Origin: Desulfomonile tiedjei DSM 6799 | GTDB lineage: Bacteria > Desulfobacterota > Desulfomonilia > Desulfomonilales > Desulfomonilaceae | Direction: 5' to 3' | Assembly (NCBI RefSeq): GCF_000266945.1 | Contig: NC_018025.1 | Coordinates: 6,436,105-6,500,104, forward strand | DNA length: 64,000 nt | Shown here: one piece after another, positions 9,620-19,460 of the stretch | How positions within the stretch are numbered: position 1 is the stretch's first letter | How the letters are laid out: every line of letters begins with the position of its first letter | Made by a program: the position numbers and the translations under genes | Notes under the pieces: generated by a model | The model's input: only the letters and a program-made list of their open reading frames with translations | Databases searched by the model: none | Told to the model about the DNA's origin: nothing

Positions 9620-9710
9620 CGTGTCTCAAGAATCTCGAATGTATAAGAAATCGTGGCACGCCCCTACAAGGGCTGAGCCCGCAATGCCGAGATCACGTAT
9701 AAATCGGAAG
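9620..9710 (+). repeat. F2 element fragment
   Basis: It starts with the F2 end (GAACGTGTCTCAAGAATCTCG) and continues for about 45 bp like the copies at 31.7 and 38.6 kb. Only scrambled F2-like pieces follow (CCCCTACAAGGGC). It begins at the same position in the F1 hairpin loop as the F2 insertion at 38.6 kb. Confidence 0.6.
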
Positions 9711-9723
9711 CATAATACATTTA

Positions 9724-9767
9724 TCAAAAAAAACGGGAAAACCCTTCTTGTAAGAAGAGTTTCCCCG
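9724..9767 (-). terminator. Rho-independent terminator of the met operon
   Basis: A long near-perfect stem (CGGGGAAAC and CTTCTT arms pairing with AAGAAG and GTTTTCCCG) lies 22 bp past the metF stop. Read on the minus strand it is followed by eight T residues. Confidence 0.88.
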
Positions 9768-9788
9768 ATTTTGCTTCTTTGTAGGAGA

Positions 9789-10724
9789 TCAGACGACAGG
9801 TCGAGGGAGAAGTCCCGCTTTTTGTGCGATTTCTCCGACCTTTTCTTCCCATTCGATAGCCATGATGTGGACTCCGGCTATGCCTTTCATCTCACGGAGC
9901 TGTTGAATGGTCTCTACGGCTATGGTGATGCCTTCTTCGGCCTGTTTTTCTTTTGGCGTATCTTTCATCCTTTTCAGGAGTTCATCAGGGACGTCCATTC
10001 CAGGCACGTTATTGGCCATGTATCTTGCCATGCCGAATGATTTGAACGGAGTGACGCCACCGAGGACGAACACCTGTTCATGAAGACCCCGATCTACGAC
10101 GCCTTTCATCCATTCCCCGAATTTCTTCACATTGAAAATACACTGCGTCTGGATGAACTCCACTCCGGCCGCCACCTTCTTGGCCAGACGCGGCACCCGA
10201 ATCTCGAAGGGGTCCGCAAAGGGGTTTTCCGCAGCTCCAATGAACAATTTGGGAACACCCTTGATTTCATCGCCACCGAGGAATTTCCCGTTGTCTCTCA
10301 TGCCGCGGACTGTTTGAATCAGTTGAATCGAATCCAGATCGAACACGTTCTTCGCTGAGGGATGATCTCCGAATTTCTGGTGGTCTCCGGACAAGCAGAG
10401 CATGTTGTTGATACCCAGAGCAGCGCCACCGAGAATGTCACTCTGCATGGCGATTCGGTTCCGGTCTCTGCATACCATCTGCATGACCGGCTCCATCCCT
10501 TCCTGCATCATGATCACAGCGGAAGCGATTGAGGACATTCTCACCACTGAAGTCTGGTTATCGGTAATATTGAAAGCATCTGCATTATTCTTCAGGAGCT
10601 GGCATTTTTTTCGGATGACTTCCGGATCGGCGCCGCGAGGTGGGCCGCATTCGCCGGTTACCGCGAACTGGCCGGACCTGAGAATCTTCTCGAGTTTGCT
10701 GTTTGTTTTACACTCGACGCTCAT
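9789..10724 (-). CDS. metF: Methylenetetrahydrofolate reductase, MetF subunit
   Basis: MetF reduces 5,10-methylene-tetrahydrofolate to methyl-tetrahydrofolate with a bound FAD, the last step of the methyl branch before the corrinoid protein in the Wood-Ljungdahl pathway. The 311-residue TIM-barrel shows the N-terminal GECGPPRGADP motif (near 25-35), the NITDNQ and CLSGDH segments, and GVEFIQTQCIF near 185. Its start overlaps the metV stop by 4 bp. Being next to metV and mvhD marks it as the anaerobic multi-subunit type, not the stand-alone NADH enzyme for methionine synthesis. A terminator follows. Confidence 0.92.
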   Translation of the reverse strand: MSVECKTNSKLEKILRSGQFAVTGECGPPRGADPEVIRKKCQLLKNNADAFNITDNQTSVVRMSSIASAVIMMQEGMEPVMQMVCRDRNRIAMQSDILGGAALGINNMLCLSGDHQKFGDHPSAKNVFDLDSIQLIQTVRGMRDNGKFLGGDEIKGVPKLFIGAAENPFADPFEIRVPRLAKKVAAGVEFIQTQCIFNVKKFGEWMKGVVDRGLHEQVFVLGGVTPFKSFGMARYMANNVPGMDVPDELLKRMKDTPKEKQAEEGITIAVETIQQLREMKGIAGVHIMAIEWEEKVGEIAQKAGLLPRPVV

Positions 10725-11389
10725 CGTTGAAAGTCCTCCCTGATCATCTTGCGGGGACCTCCGTCCCTATTGGATCTCCAGTCGTTTGACGGCATGATCT
10801 GTTCATATCTATCCATGAGATTGAGAGATTTCAGCCGATCGATTATCAGTTGCCAGGCGCAATCCACATCGGGGTCGATCTCGCACTTGCCCTTCGTGGA
10901 GCCTCCACACGGACCGTTCAGAAGGCTTTTCGAGCAACGGGCTATGGGACAGATTCCGCCGGTGTACGCCAGTTTACACTCACCACAGGTCTGGCAGCGT
11001 TCGACGTAGTATCCTTCTTTCTTGGAACCGCCCACGAATCCGGTATTCAGAGCAGGGTACACCGGAATTCCCATATATTTTTCCGCCATGAACTGCACGC
11101 CTGCGCCACATGCCATGGAGACAACTGCTTCCACTTGAGGAACCATGCTCTCCACTTGCTCGATGTACTCGGGATCGCATTGTCGTTCTATAGTATGTTC
11201 GATAATTTCGAGCGGTTTTTCTTCTTTTTCGCGTGCTATTCTGAGTTGGCTGGACAGAACGCGTACTGCATCGTGACCGCCCGTAAGGCATACTGTTACG
11301 CAGCCACCGCATCCCAGTACCATGATTTTCTTGTTCCCTTCTATCATACGCATGATTTCATCGAAGGGTTTCCGTTCGCCTATGACCAT
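10721..11389 (-). CDS. metV: Methylene-THF reductase zinc/iron-sulfur subunit MetV
   Basis: A 222-residue MetV-type partner of MetF (the methylene-THF reductase C-terminal family). It has Cys27, Cys30 and Cys34 in GCGGCVTVC, then a Cys-rich C-terminal half with QTCGECKLAYTGGICPIARC, NGPCGGSTKGKCE and DVDCAW, which suits zinc or iron-sulfur binding. In acetogens MetV tethers MetF to electron-transfer subunits. Here it lies between mvhD (29 bp upstream) and metF (4-bp overlap), giving the order mvhD-metV-metF in one transcript. It acts in the cytoplasm. Confidence 0.9.
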   Translation of the reverse strand: MVIGERKPFDEIMRMIEGNKKIMVLGCGGCVTVCLTGGHDAVRVLSSQLRIAREKEEKPLEIIEHTIERQCDPEYIEQVESMVPQVEAVVSMACGAGVQFMAEKYMGIPVYPALNTGFVGGSKKEGYYVERCQTCGECKLAYTGGICPIARCSKSLLNGPCGGSTKGKCEIDPDVDCAWQLIIDRLKSLNLMDRYEQIMPSNDWRSNRDGGPRKMIREDFQR

Positions 11390-11418
11390 TTTTCGCCTCC
11401 AAAGGGACTTTGCCTGTT

Positions 11419-11856
11419 TTAAGCCGCTTTTACCGTATTCTTATGCTTTTTGTTAAGTGGACTGGGACCCAAATTGCGGATGCGTTCCGTGAACTCACGA
11501 GCGACTTCGGCGAATTTCGGGCCCATGGCGGCGCTCATGTTGAACATCTCCAGGCGTTCCGGCTCGAGACCGGCTTCCTGGATCAATTTCTTCGTATAAT
11601 TCACGCGAGGTTTGGCCACCAGGTTTCCTTGGATGAAGTGACAATCACCTTCAAGACAGCCGGCAACGTATACGCCGTCAGCGCCTTTCTCGAAAGCCCG
11701 GAGCAGGAAAACCGGCGTAATCTTTCCTGTGCAAGGCAGTCGGATAACTCGTATATTGGTAGGATATTCAAGTCTCATGCTGCCGGCGAGATCCGCCGCG
11801 CCGTACGCACAATAATGACAACAAAATGCTACTATAGTGGGCTCGAAATCTGCCAT
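11419..11856 (-). CDS. mvhD: MvhD/FrhD-type iron-sulfur electron transfer subunit
   Basis: A 145-residue [2Fe-2S] protein of the MvhD family, which passes electrons between a hydrogenase or dehydrogenase and heterodisulfide-reductase-type HdrA. Cysteines are at 12, 13 and 16 (FCCHYCAYGAADLAG), 42 (PCTGK) and 67/72 (GCLEGDCH), as expected. It is the first gene of the mvhD-metV-metF unit. In Moorella-type operons hdrA, hdrB and hdrC accompany these genes, but no hdrA is present here, so the electron partner must be encoded elsewhere or the module works differently. Confidence 0.92.
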   Translation of the reverse strand: MADFEPTIVAFCCHYCAYGAADLAGSMRLEYPTNIRVIRLPCTGKITPVFLLRAFEKGADGVYVAGCLEGDCHFIQGNLVAKPRVNYTKKLIQEAGLEPERLEMFNMSAAMGPKFAEVAREFTERIRNLGPSPLNKKHKNTVKAA

Positions 11857-12059
11857 GAGTGAAGTCTCCTGGATCTAAGTATCTGCTGGAAAAACGATGG
11901 GTGAGCATCAAATTTAAACCAACAGCAGAAAAAAATCAAGAAGTCAAAATCATGAGGCCTGATGTTCTCCATCTCAAAGTGCGACAATGTCTGATCTTCC
12001 CTGTTGCCGTTTCACTGCGGAAATCCCGATCAGGCTCATTCCGAGGATCGATGACAACG

Positions 12060-12245
12060 TATAAAGAATTGCCAAAAGTGGTATCCGATTGAAATAAGAA
12101 TGTTGGTGGGTGCCGTGCCTCCGTGCCGGCACATCTTTAATATGATCAATGATATCGATATAATGGACCGACAGGGACGCCGGTTCCCACCAGTATCTTG
12201 TGTTGGAGCATGGGATAAACGTCAAAATTTTTGGCAATCGCTATA
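12060..12245 (+). repeat. F1 foldback element, copy 4
   Basis: A full-length 186-bp plus-orientation copy. The terminal repeats are TATAAAGAATTGCCAAAA on the left and, read from the right, TATAGCGATTGCCAAAA. The second hairpin stem has one mismatch. It lies between mvhD and the cobalamin promoter. Confidence 0.85.
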
Positions 12246-12385
12246 AAGATTGGAGTGCACGGAAAAACTTCATTGCGCGACATGCTGTAGCAAACGGTTG
12301 CGCCCACGGCTACGTTCGGTCGCGCTTCCAGCGACTTTTTCGGGTCAGGATCGGGGTGTCGACACAGTTTCCCGGATTTTTTTCC

Positions 12386-12415
12386 TTGACTGTTGTAGCC
12401 TTCGACCGTTATCCT
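12386..12415 (+). promoter_or_regulatory. Putative promoter of the cobalamin operon
   Basis: TTGACT (12386-12391) and TATCCT (12410-12415) are separated by 18 bp. The predicted start of transcription near 12422 lies about 15 nt before the first pairing strand of the riboswitch. Confidence 0.6.
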
Positions 12416-12436
12416 ACTAGTTAAGGTTCAGTAATT

Positions 12437-12603
12437 GGGCTATCCTAAAAATCAGGATTTTAGGGAAAACGGTGCAAATCCGTTGCGGACCCGCCGCTGT
12501 AACCGGGGATGAAAGCCGCAATACCACTGTCAATTCTTGATGGGAAGGGCGGCGAGTAAAACGAACCGGAAGCCAGAAGACCTGCCCATGGGAGCTATAG
12601 CGT
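12437..12603 (+). promoter_or_regulatory. Cobalamin (B12) riboswitch
   Basis: The conserved blocks appear in the right order: AGGGAA, GGTGCAAATCCG, GCGGACCCGCCGCTGTAA, a CCACTG block, TGGGAAGG, and the B12 box GCCAGAAGACCTGCC near 12572-12586. The closing helix pairs GCTAT at 12439-12443 with ATAGC at 12597-12601. In this family, adenosylcobalamin binding represses the genes downstream. It precedes a 17-gene cobalamin operon including the cobalt transporter, so both synthesis and cobalt uptake should be shut off when the cofactor is plentiful. Confidence 0.95.
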
Positions 12604-12649
12604 CACGCTCTTCGCGGTTCGAGAGCATGGCAGCAGGATGAAAAACGGC

Positions 12650-12677
12650 ATCCTCGGGCATACCCGAGGATTTTTTT
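12650..12677 (+). terminator. Intrinsic terminator downstream of the riboswitch
   Basis: A perfect 9-bp stem (ATCCTCGGG and CCCGAGGAT) with a 4-nt CATA loop is followed directly by seven T residues. It lies 47 nt after the aptamer, so it is probably the riboswitch's expression platform (transcription attenuation). Confidence 0.9.
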
Positions 12678-12900
12678 ATGCTTCTGACCATCGATTCTCC
12701 TTCCGCACACTGCCTCTGGCACGGGCAGGTTTCCTGTCGCTACGCGCTTAGCGTATATTTGTTTTTGTATTCAGGATGTTGAGACGCTTATGTGAACTCC
12801 GGTCAGGGAGAATTTTCCGACTGAGCCTTTTACTCATGTTGGAAAGCTACTTGAATTTTTCCGGATTGTTCCTCAAAATAGCATAATAAATAGGTCTCAA
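12678..12900 (+). other. Leader between terminator and cobU
   Basis: About 220 nt with no gene or recognisable RNA motif. It is the remaining untranslated leader if transcription passes the attenuator. Confidence 0.4.
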
Positions 12901-13449
12901 ATGGCGAGGATCGTTCTTATCACAGGCGGTAGTCGAAGCGGAAAAAGTGATTACGCTTTGAATCTGGCCGAATCTCTTCCCGGATCTCGTGGCTTCATTG
13001 CGACCTGTCAGCCGAAGGACGCAGAAATGGCTGAGCGGGTCAGAAAGCACAGAGAGCAGAGAAGCGATAGATTATGGGACACTATTGAGGAACCCGTCGC
13101 AATCGCTCCAATTCTCGCTCAGTCCAGGCATTCCGTTTATCTTGTCGACTGCTTGACCCTGTGGATTAGCAATCTGATGTACCAAGCTTCATTGCAGGAA
13201 AAAGACTTTACCGAATACGAGCTGATCTCGGTAGTGGGAGAATTGCTGGATGCCTGTTCCCTTTCAAATGCAACAGTCGTATTCGTCACCAATGAAGTGG
13301 GATCGGGAATTGTCCCCGAAAACCCTCTGGGACGCTTGTACAGGGATCTTGTCGGACGCTGTAATCAGATAATTGCCACAAAGGCCGATGAGGTCATGCT
13401 CGTTGCGTGCGGATTACCACTGACTCTTAAGGAAAGGACTTCTTTATGA
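12901..13449 (+). CDS. cobU: Adenosylcobinamide kinase / guanylyltransferase CobU
   Basis: A bifunctional enzyme that phosphorylates adenosylcobinamide and then attaches GMP, activating it for lower-ligand addition. The P-loop GGSRSGKS is at residues 9-16, and the [20 protein letters not shown] signature lies near residues 138-157. The 182-residue length is usual. It is the first gene of the cobalamin operon and overlaps cobT by 4 bp (ATGA). Its own ribosome site is weak. Confidence 0.95.
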   Translation: MARIVLITGGSRSGKSDYALNLAESLPGSRGFIATCQPKDAEMAERVRKHREQRSDRLWDTIEEPVAIAPILAQSRHSVYLVDCLTLWISNLMYQASLQEKDFTEYELISVVGELLDACSLSNATVVFVTNEVGSGIVPENPLGRLYRDLVGRCNQIIATKADEVMLVACGLPLTLKERTSL

Positions 13450-14510
13450 ATTTGGTCGAACAGACAATCGCCGGGATAGAACCGGCTGACACATATTTTC
13501 GCAATAGAGCCAAGGAAAGGCTGGACATGCTCACCATGCCGCACTGGGCATTGGGCAGACTCATGGACCTAGCCATGGATCTTGCCGGGATGACCGGATC
13601 GATGAACCCGAAATTCGATAACCGGGTCATTGTGACCATGGCGGGGGATCATGGCGTTACAGCGGAGGGCGTGAGCAAATACCCTGCAGAAGTTACGGTT
13701 CAGATGGTTCACAACTTTCTGCGCGGCGGAGCCGGAATCAACGCGCTTGCCAGGACTGTAAAAGCAGATGTAGTCGTGGTGGACATGGGCGTGGCCGGAG
13801 AAATTGAAGGAGTCGAAGGCCATCTGAATTTTGTCTCAAGGCGCATCCGGCCGGGCACGGACAATATGGGTGTTGGGCCCGCAATGACGCGTGAGGAAGC
13901 AATACTGGCGGTAAGAGCGGGGATCGAGATAGCTCATGAGTTGAGCTTTTCCTACAGTCTTTTCGGCACCGGAGACATGGGTATCGGAAACACAACCCCC
14001 AGTAGCGCTATTGTAGCCGCTTTCACGGGCCAACCGCCTGAGAAAGTAACGGGTCGCGGCACAGGAATCGAAGACGATCAATTTCTTCACAAAGTCGAAG
14101 TGATAAAGAAGATTCTCAAGGTCAACAACCCCGACCCCCGCGATCCCTGGGATGTACTCTCAAAAATAGGCGGATTTGAGATCGGTGGAATCGCAGGACT
14201 CATTCTCGGGGCTGCATCCAGGCGCAAACCAGTCCTTATCGACGGATTTATCTCCACAGCCGGAGCGTTGATAGCAGCGAGCATCTGTCCCGCGTCGCGC
14301 GATTACATGATAGCGGCACATCGCAGTGTCGAGCAGGGGCATATCATAGCTCTCGATCATCTCGGAGCAAAGCCCCTTCTCAATTTGGATATGCGGCTGG
14401 GTGAAGGAACCGGTGCGGCTCTCGCCATGACGCTTGTAGACGCAGCGGTCCGCATTCTCACTGAAGTGGCGACATTTGAGGAAGCATCGGTATCCCAGGC
14501 AAACGTATGA
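13446..14510 (+). CDS. cobT: Nicotinate-nucleotide:dimethylbenzimidazole phosphoribosyltransferase CobT
   Basis: CobT makes alpha-ribazole phosphate (or the phosphate of another base), the precursor of the lower ligand. The 354-residue length fits. Typical blocks are MAGDHGV (near 66-72), [16 protein letters not shown] (near 176-191), and the C-terminal [10 protein letters not shown] whose Glu is the catalytic base. The ATG lies inside the cobU stop with an AAGGAAAGGA site ahead. No gene for dimethylbenzimidazole synthesis was seen here. Confidence 0.95.
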   Translation: MNLVEQTIAGIEPADTYFRNRAKERLDMLTMPHWALGRLMDLAMDLAGMTGSMNPKFDNRVIVTMAGDHGVTAEGVSKYPAEVTVQMVHNFLRGGAGINALARTVKADVVVVDMGVAGEIEGVEGHLNFVSRRIRPGTDNMGVGPAMTREEAILAVRAGIEIAHELSFSYSLFGTGDMGIGNTTPSSAIVAAFTGQPPEKVTGRGTGIEDDQFLHKVEVIKKILKVNNPDPRDPWDVLSKIGGFEIGGIAGLILGAASRRKPVLIDGFISTAGALIAASICPASRDYMIAAHRSVEQGHIIALDHLGAKPLLNLDMRLGEGTGAALAMTLVDAAVRILTEVATFEEASVSQANV

Positions 14511-14516
14511 TCGGCG

Positions 14517-17090
14517 GTGTACATGACATCACGGAAACACGGCGGAAATCTCTTGGCTTTGTCCCGGGAATCGGGAATCCCGCAGGATAGCATCATCGAT
14601 TTCTCGGCAAACATCAATCCTCTCGGATTTCCTGAATGGCTTAGAGGACTCGCGAGTTCAGTATTAGGGTCCATAGTGCATTACCCGGACCCGACCTGTT
14701 CCGATCTCATTGCTGCAGCCGCAGACCGTTATGAAATCAGCCCTGAAAACATCGTGGCGGGAAACGGTTCGACGGAAATTCTGCATCTGATTCCTCATGC
14801 AGTTGGTGCTCGAAGAGCCGTTATTGCTGTTCCCACCTATTCCGATTATGAAGAAGCCGCGAGAGCAGCCGGTTTGGACGTAGTGAAGCTCGTGTTGAAG
14901 GAATCGGAGGACTTTCGCCTCGATTGGAAGCACTTGCAATCGATGATACACGGTGGAGAAATCGTGTTCCTGTGCAGTCCCAATAATCCTACCGGGCTCC
15001 TTTTGGACCCTGAGAAACTCAGGACCTTCGTGAAGGAAAATCCTTCCACATTCTTTGTCGTGGACGAAGCTTTCGGGGACTTTGTGGAAGGGTTCCGCAG
15101 TCTGACACACGATCTGCCGCCCAACGTGGCCGTGCTCCTTTCGCTTACAAAAATCTATGCAATACCAGGAATACGGCTTGGATTGGCTGCTCTGGAATCG
15201 GGTCTTGCGGAAGCGATTCGTAGAATCCAGCCCACCTGGAGCGTGAATACCTTTGCGCTGGCAATCGGTCAGGCTGCTCTCCTGGATCGGGAATACAGGG
15301 AAAAGAGCAGATCTTTCGTGACCGACTGCAGACAGGCGCTTTATTCTGAACTCGCCTCCATACCGGGACTGCACGTATATCCCGGGACCGCAAACTTCCT
15401 GTTGATCAGGCTGGATACGAACCTGGATTCAGCAGAGTTGGGCCGAAAACTGCTCAAGCAGGGCATAGCAATTCGGGACTGCTCGAATTTTGATGGATTG
15501 GACAGCCGATTCTTCCGAGTCGCGGTGCGAACCCCGGAACAAAACGAGAAACTCGTTGCTGCACTGGGACAAATCATGGGACCGGGACAAAACGTTAAAT
15601 CCCGAATCCGCAAAAAACCGGCTCTCATGTTTCAAGGAACAAGCTCCAATGCAGGAAAGAGCGTGCTCACCGCTGCATTGTGCAGAATTCTCCTCCAGGA
15701 CGGGTTCAGAGTTGCCCCTTTCAAATCCCAGAATATGTCTCTCAACTCTTTCGTGACCCGAGCCGGCGGAGAAATGGGGCGCGCTCAGGTAGTCCAGGCC
15801 CAAGCTTGCAGGCTTGACCCGGATGTCCGCATGAATCCCATACTTCTCAAACCGAATACCGATACGGGTAGTCAAGTAATAGTAAATGGTAAGCCGGTGG
15901 GCAATATGGATGTGATGGAATACGTCCGGTACAAGCCTATTGCCTTCGAAAAAGCGAAAGAAGCTTACGATTCCCTTGCAGACGAATTTGACGTCATTGT
16001 TCTGGAAGGCGCCGGGAGCCCTGCAGAAGTGAATCTCAAACACCATGATATCGTAAATATGCAGATGGCGCGATATGCCGAGGCTCCGGTGATTCTCGTG
16101 GGCGACATCGACCGCGGTGGCGTTTTCGCATCATTCGTGGGCACCATGGAAGTGCTCAGTGAATGGGAACGAGCGCAGGTTGCCGGATTCCTTGTGAATC
16201 GATTCCGGGGCGATCCGGGACTTCTCCAGGATGCTCTGGATTATACGTACAAGCACACGGGACGCGAGACCTTCGGAATAGTTCCCTATTTCCACAATCT
16301 TGGACTGCCGGAAGAAGATTCGGTTACTTTCAAATCCATATCCCGTGTCGGTCCTGCAAATGTGCATGATTCGGTGGAAATAGCGGTCATTGATCTACCG
16401 CATATTTCGAATTTTACCGATTTCGATGCATTCCATCTCGAACCTGATGTGAAGGTGACTATCGTAAGAACTGCCGCGGAGCTCAACCATCCGGATGCAG
16501 TCATCCTTCCCGGAAGCAAAAATGTGATCGGCGATCTGGAGTATCTGCGTCAGGCCGGAATAGCGGACAAAATCGGACAGCTTATTCAGAACGGTACGGA
16601 ACTGATCGGAATTTGTGGAGGATTCCAGATGATCGGATCGGTAATATCGGATCCTCATCACCTTGAGTCCTCCGGCAAAACCATGAGCGGCCTGGGCTTC
16701 CTGGATGTTACCACTTTGATGGCTTTGGAAAAAACCTTGACTCGCGCGGAAGGAGTTCATCTCGCTTCCGGCCTTCCTGTCAAAGGCTACGAAATTCACC
16801 ATGGACTCACCGAATGCACCGATACGCAACCATTGATAAAGCATCAGCAAGGCCACACCGACGGTGCAATGTCTTCGAACGGACAGGTTTGGGGCACCTA
16901 TTTTCATGGAATCTTCGATGCGGATGAATTCCGCAGATGGTTCATAGACAGGCTTCTCGTTCGAAAAGGGCTGGCGCCCAAATGCAGAATCTGTGCAGTG
17001 TACGATCTGGAGCCTGCATTCGATCGGCTTGCTGAGGCAGTGCGTGCGTCCATTCGCATGAAAGAAATTTACAGATTGATGGGACTGTAA
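14517..17090 (+). CDS. Fusion of threonine-phosphate decarboxylase (CobD) and cobyric acid synthase (CbiP)
   Basis: One 857-residue frame carries two cobalamin enzymes. Residues of about 1-365 are a PLP enzyme of the CobD/HisC fold: [10 protein letters not shown] near 22, SPNNPTGL, and the PLP lysine in [14 protein letters not shown] near 212. This part would make aminopropanol phosphate. Residues of about 370-857 are cobyric acid synthase: P-loop GTSSNAGKS near 375, ATPase motifs, and a class-I glutaminase with Cys near 699 (GICGGFQM) and His near 796. This part amidates four side chains. No stop or shift separates them. The GTG at 14517 and ATG at 14523 are both possible starts. Confidence 0.93.
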   Translation: MYMTSRKHGGNLLALSRESGIPQDSIIDFSANINPLGFPEWLRGLASSVLGSIVHYPDPTCSDLIAAAADRYEISPENIVAGNGSTEILHLIPHAVGARRAVIAVPTYSDYEEAARAAGLDVVKLVLKESEDFRLDWKHLQSMIHGGEIVFLCSPNNPTGLLLDPEKLRTFVKENPSTFFVVDEAFGDFVEGFRSLTHDLPPNVAVLLSLTKIYAIPGIRLGLAALESGLAEAIRRIQPTWSVNTFALAIGQAALLDREYREKSRSFVTDCRQALYSELASIPGLHVYPGTANFLLIRLDTNLDSAELGRKLLKQGIAIRDCSNFDGLDSRFFRVAVRTPEQNEKLVAALGQIMGPGQNVKSRIRKKPALMFQGTSSNAGKSVLTAALCRILLQDGFRVAPFKSQNMSLNSFVTRAGGEMGRAQVVQAQACRLDPDVRMNPILLKPNTDTGSQVIVNGKPVGNMDVMEYVRYKPIAFEKAKEAYDSLADEFDVIVLEGAGSPAEVNLKHHDIVNMQMARYAEAPVILVGDIDRGGVFASFVGTMEVLSEWERAQVAGFLVNRFRGDPGLLQDALDYTYKHTGRETFGIVPYFHNLGLPEEDSVTFKSISRVGPANVHDSVEIAVIDLPHISNFTDFDAFHLEPDVKVTIVRTAAELNHPDAVILPGSKNVIGDLEYLRQAGIADKIGQLIQNGTELIGICGGFQMIGSVISDPHHLESSGKTMSGLGFLDVTTLMALEKTLTRAEGVHLASGLPVKGYEIHHGLTECTDTQPLIKHQQGHTDGAMSSNGQVWGTYFHGIFDADEFRRWFIDRLLVRKGLAPKCRICAVYDLEPAFDRLAEAVRASIRMKEIYRLMGL

Positions 17091-18046
17091 TGTCGCTGGA
17101 ATATCAAATAATTATCGCTATCATGCTTGATCTCGTCTTTGGAGATCCTCGATGGTTGCCCCATCCTGTAAGGGTTATCGGCCGGTTTGCCGAACTTTTG
17201 GAACACCCTGCTCGATCCGCCATAAAAGATCCAAGACGCGCCGGCATAGCTGTGGCTGCAGGAACCATTCTCTTTACCGGTCTTGTGGTTTGGGGATTAA
17301 TGAGTCTTGCGGCACAGTGGCATCCATTTCTTGGAGATCTTGTCTCCATTTACTTTCTATATGCGGGAATAGCTGCCCGTGACATGTTGGCCCACAGTAA
17401 AGCCGTGTATGCAGCAATCTGTTCTGGGTCCATACCTGAGGCGAGAAACCGGGTGGGCATGATTTGCGGTCGCGATACGGAATCACTCGATGAAGCGGGG
17501 GTGATAAAGGCCACGGTGGAGAGTGTCGCGGAAAACATGGTGGATGCCGTAACGGCTCCCCTGTTCTATGCCGTATTGGGCGGTCCTGTCGGGATTATGG
17601 TGTACAAAGCTATAAATACGCTGGATTCCACATTCGGGTACAAAAACGAAAAGTATCGCGAATTCGGATGGGCGTCTGCAAAGATAGACGATTTGGCCAA
17701 CTACCTGCCCGCGAGAATAACCGGTTTATTGGTTCCCCTCGCTGCCCTCGTAACAAAACAAAAGTGGTTGCTTTCAGCCTGGATTTTCGTACGGGACAGA
17801 AGAAAGCACCCGAGCCCTAATTCGGGACATTCTGAAGCAGCTATGGCAGGCGCTCTGGGAATACAGCTTGGCGGTTTGAGCTATTACGGCGGACAGCCTT
17901 CTCAGAAACCGACACTTGGCGATCCGATCTTTCCGGTGAAACCTGTTCATATAGCAAGAGCCAACAGCCTGTTGCTGGTCACGTCAGGGATTGCCCTGGC
18001 CTTTTTTCTTACAACGAGATCGATCGTTATCCACACGATCTGGTGA
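17090..18046 (+). CDS. cbiB: Adenosylcobinamide-phosphate synthase CbiB
   Basis: An integral membrane enzyme that joins aminopropanol phosphate (made by the CobD half of the preceding gene) to cobyric acid. It has several membrane segments and the family motifs LDLVFGDPRWLPHPVR (residues of about 12-27), RDTESLDEAGVIKATVES, and HPSPNSGHSEAAMAGALG near 242. The 318-residue length is usual. The start ATG overlaps the preceding stop (TAATG), so translation is coupled. Confidence 0.95.
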   Translation: MSLEYQIIIAIMLDLVFGDPRWLPHPVRVIGRFAELLEHPARSAIKDPRRAGIAVAAGTILFTGLVVWGLMSLAAQWHPFLGDLVSIYFLYAGIAARDMLAHSKAVYAAICSGSIPEARNRVGMICGRDTESLDEAGVIKATVESVAENMVDAVTAPLFYAVLGGPVGIMVYKAINTLDSTFGYKNEKYREFGWASAKIDDLANYLPARITGLLVPLAALVTKQKWLLSAWIFVRDRRKHPSPNSGHSEAAMAGALGIQLGGLSYYGGQPSQKPTLGDPIFPVKPVHIARANSLLLVTSGIALAFFLTTRSIVIHTIW

Positions 18047-18053
18047 GAGTAAC

Positions 18054-19460
18054 GTGAGTTTACTGTGCCCTAGACTGGTAATCGCGGGATCCAACAGCGG
18101 AGTCGGAAAGACTTCAGTCACACTTGCGTTGGTAAGCGCTTTGCGAAAACGCGGGCTTCGCGTGCAGACATTCAAAGTGGGACCCGATTACCTCGATCCG
18201 ACCTATCTCAGTCTGGCATCAGGGAGACCATGTTACAACCTGGACAGTTGGATGGCAGGCAAGGAATACTCCCAGCGCCTTTTTCGTGAAAAATCCGCCG
18301 GGGCTGATATTGCCGTGGTGGAAGGGGTCATGGGTCTTTTCGATGGGAGCGATCCTGTTGCTGAAGATGGCAGTACAGCAGAAATTGCGCGGCTCCTGGA
18401 TGCTCCCGTGCTTCTGGTGGTGAACGCTCACGGTATGGCTAGAAGCATTGCGGCTCTGGTTCATGGATTTTGCCGGTTCGATTCAGGCATCAAAGTAAAA
18501 GGAGTCCTCGCCAATCGGTGTGGTTCGGAACGGCACGGAAAATGGCTGGCTGAATCGCTTAACTCTGCCGATCTGCCATCTTTGTTGGCTGCCATACCGA
18601 GAGGTGCTTTTCCGGAGTTGCCGAGTCGTCATCTCGGTCTGGTTTCTGCGAATTCCCGTAATCTGGCACAGGAAACTCTATCCCGCTTGGGGGACGCGCT
18701 GGAACAATACGGGTGTCTGGATGAAGTGCTGAAGCATGCCGGAGTGACGATGCCTCTGCCTCCAATCGTTTCTGAACAAGAGGCAGATCCGAATTCGTCC
18801 CAGAGCGAATCGCTCCGGCTGGGAGTAGCCCTGGATGACGCTTTTCACTTTTATTATCCGGACAACCTGGAAGCTCTAAGGTCCGCAGGATTTGAGCTGG
18901 TGTACTTTTCCCCTATGGGAGATACAAGAATTCCCCAGCACCTGAACGCTCTCTACATCGGTGGCGGATATCCGGAAGTGCATGCAGCCGAGCTTTCTGC
19001 AAATACCAGAATGCTTGATTCAGTTCGAGAGTTCTGCAGAACCGGCAGACCTGTTTATGCGGAATGCGGTGGGCTAATGTACCTTGCACAAGGAATTGAG
19101 GCGCAAAACGGGACAAAACACCCGATGACCGGAGTGTTTCCCGTGTGGAGCCGGATGCTTCCTCATCGAAAATCTCTCGGATATGTAGAAGTCACCTTGC
19201 GGGAAGATTCTCTGTTCGGCGCTGCTGGAGACCGCATCAGGGGACATGAATTCCATTACTCTGAGCTTGAAGAAGACACACTTTCTGAAGTCGGCTGGAA
19301 TCGGACCTATTCCGTGATGTATCGACGGAATGAGAGGGCTGTGCTTGAGGGATTTCAGTCCGGTGCGGTTCTGGCGACGTACGTGCATGCACATTTTGCA
19401 TCTAAACCCGGGGCTGTTCAGCGGTTCCGATCGATTGCTCTGAAAGGTTCTGTTTTATGA
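18054..19460 (+). CDS. cbiA: Cobyrinate a,c-diamide synthase CbiA
   Basis: This enzyme amidates the a and c acetate side chains of cobyrinate with glutamine and ATP. The start chosen is GTG at 18054, just after the cbiB stop, because the P-loop GSNSGVGKTS then begins at about residue 12 as in the family; the longer frame from 17991 would lie inside cbiB. The glutaminase half has its catalytic Cys in YAECGGLMYL near 337 and a His in the C-terminal GHEFHYSE region. The length is 468 residues. Confidence 0.93.
   Translation: MSLLCPRLVIAGSNSGVGKTSVTLALVSALRKRGLRVQTFKVGPDYLDPTYLSLASGRPCYNLDSWMAGKEYSQRLFREKSAGADIAVVEGVMGLFDGSDPVAEDGSTAEIARLLDAPVLLVVNAHGMARSIAALVHGFCRFDSGIKVKGVLANRCGSERHGKWLAESLNSADLPSLLAAIPRGAFPELPSRHLGLVSANSRNLAQETLSRLGDALEQYGCLDEVLKHAGVTMPLPPIVSEQEADPNSSQSESLRLGVALDDAFHFYYPDNLEALRSAGFELVYFSPMGDTRIPQHLNALYIGGGYPEVHAAELSANTRMLDSVREFCRTGRPVYAECGGLMYLAQGIEAQNGTKHPMTGVFPVWSRMLPHRKSLGYVEVTLREDSLFGAAGDRIRGHEFHYSELEEDTLSEVGWNRTYSVMYRRNERAVLEGFQSGAVLATYVHAHFASKPGAVQRFRSIALKGSVL

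Noticed and set aside
14664..16046. Long minus-strand frames (236 and 205 codons) opposite the CobD-CbiP fusion
   Set aside because: Both are antisense shadows of a confidently identified gene and match no family.
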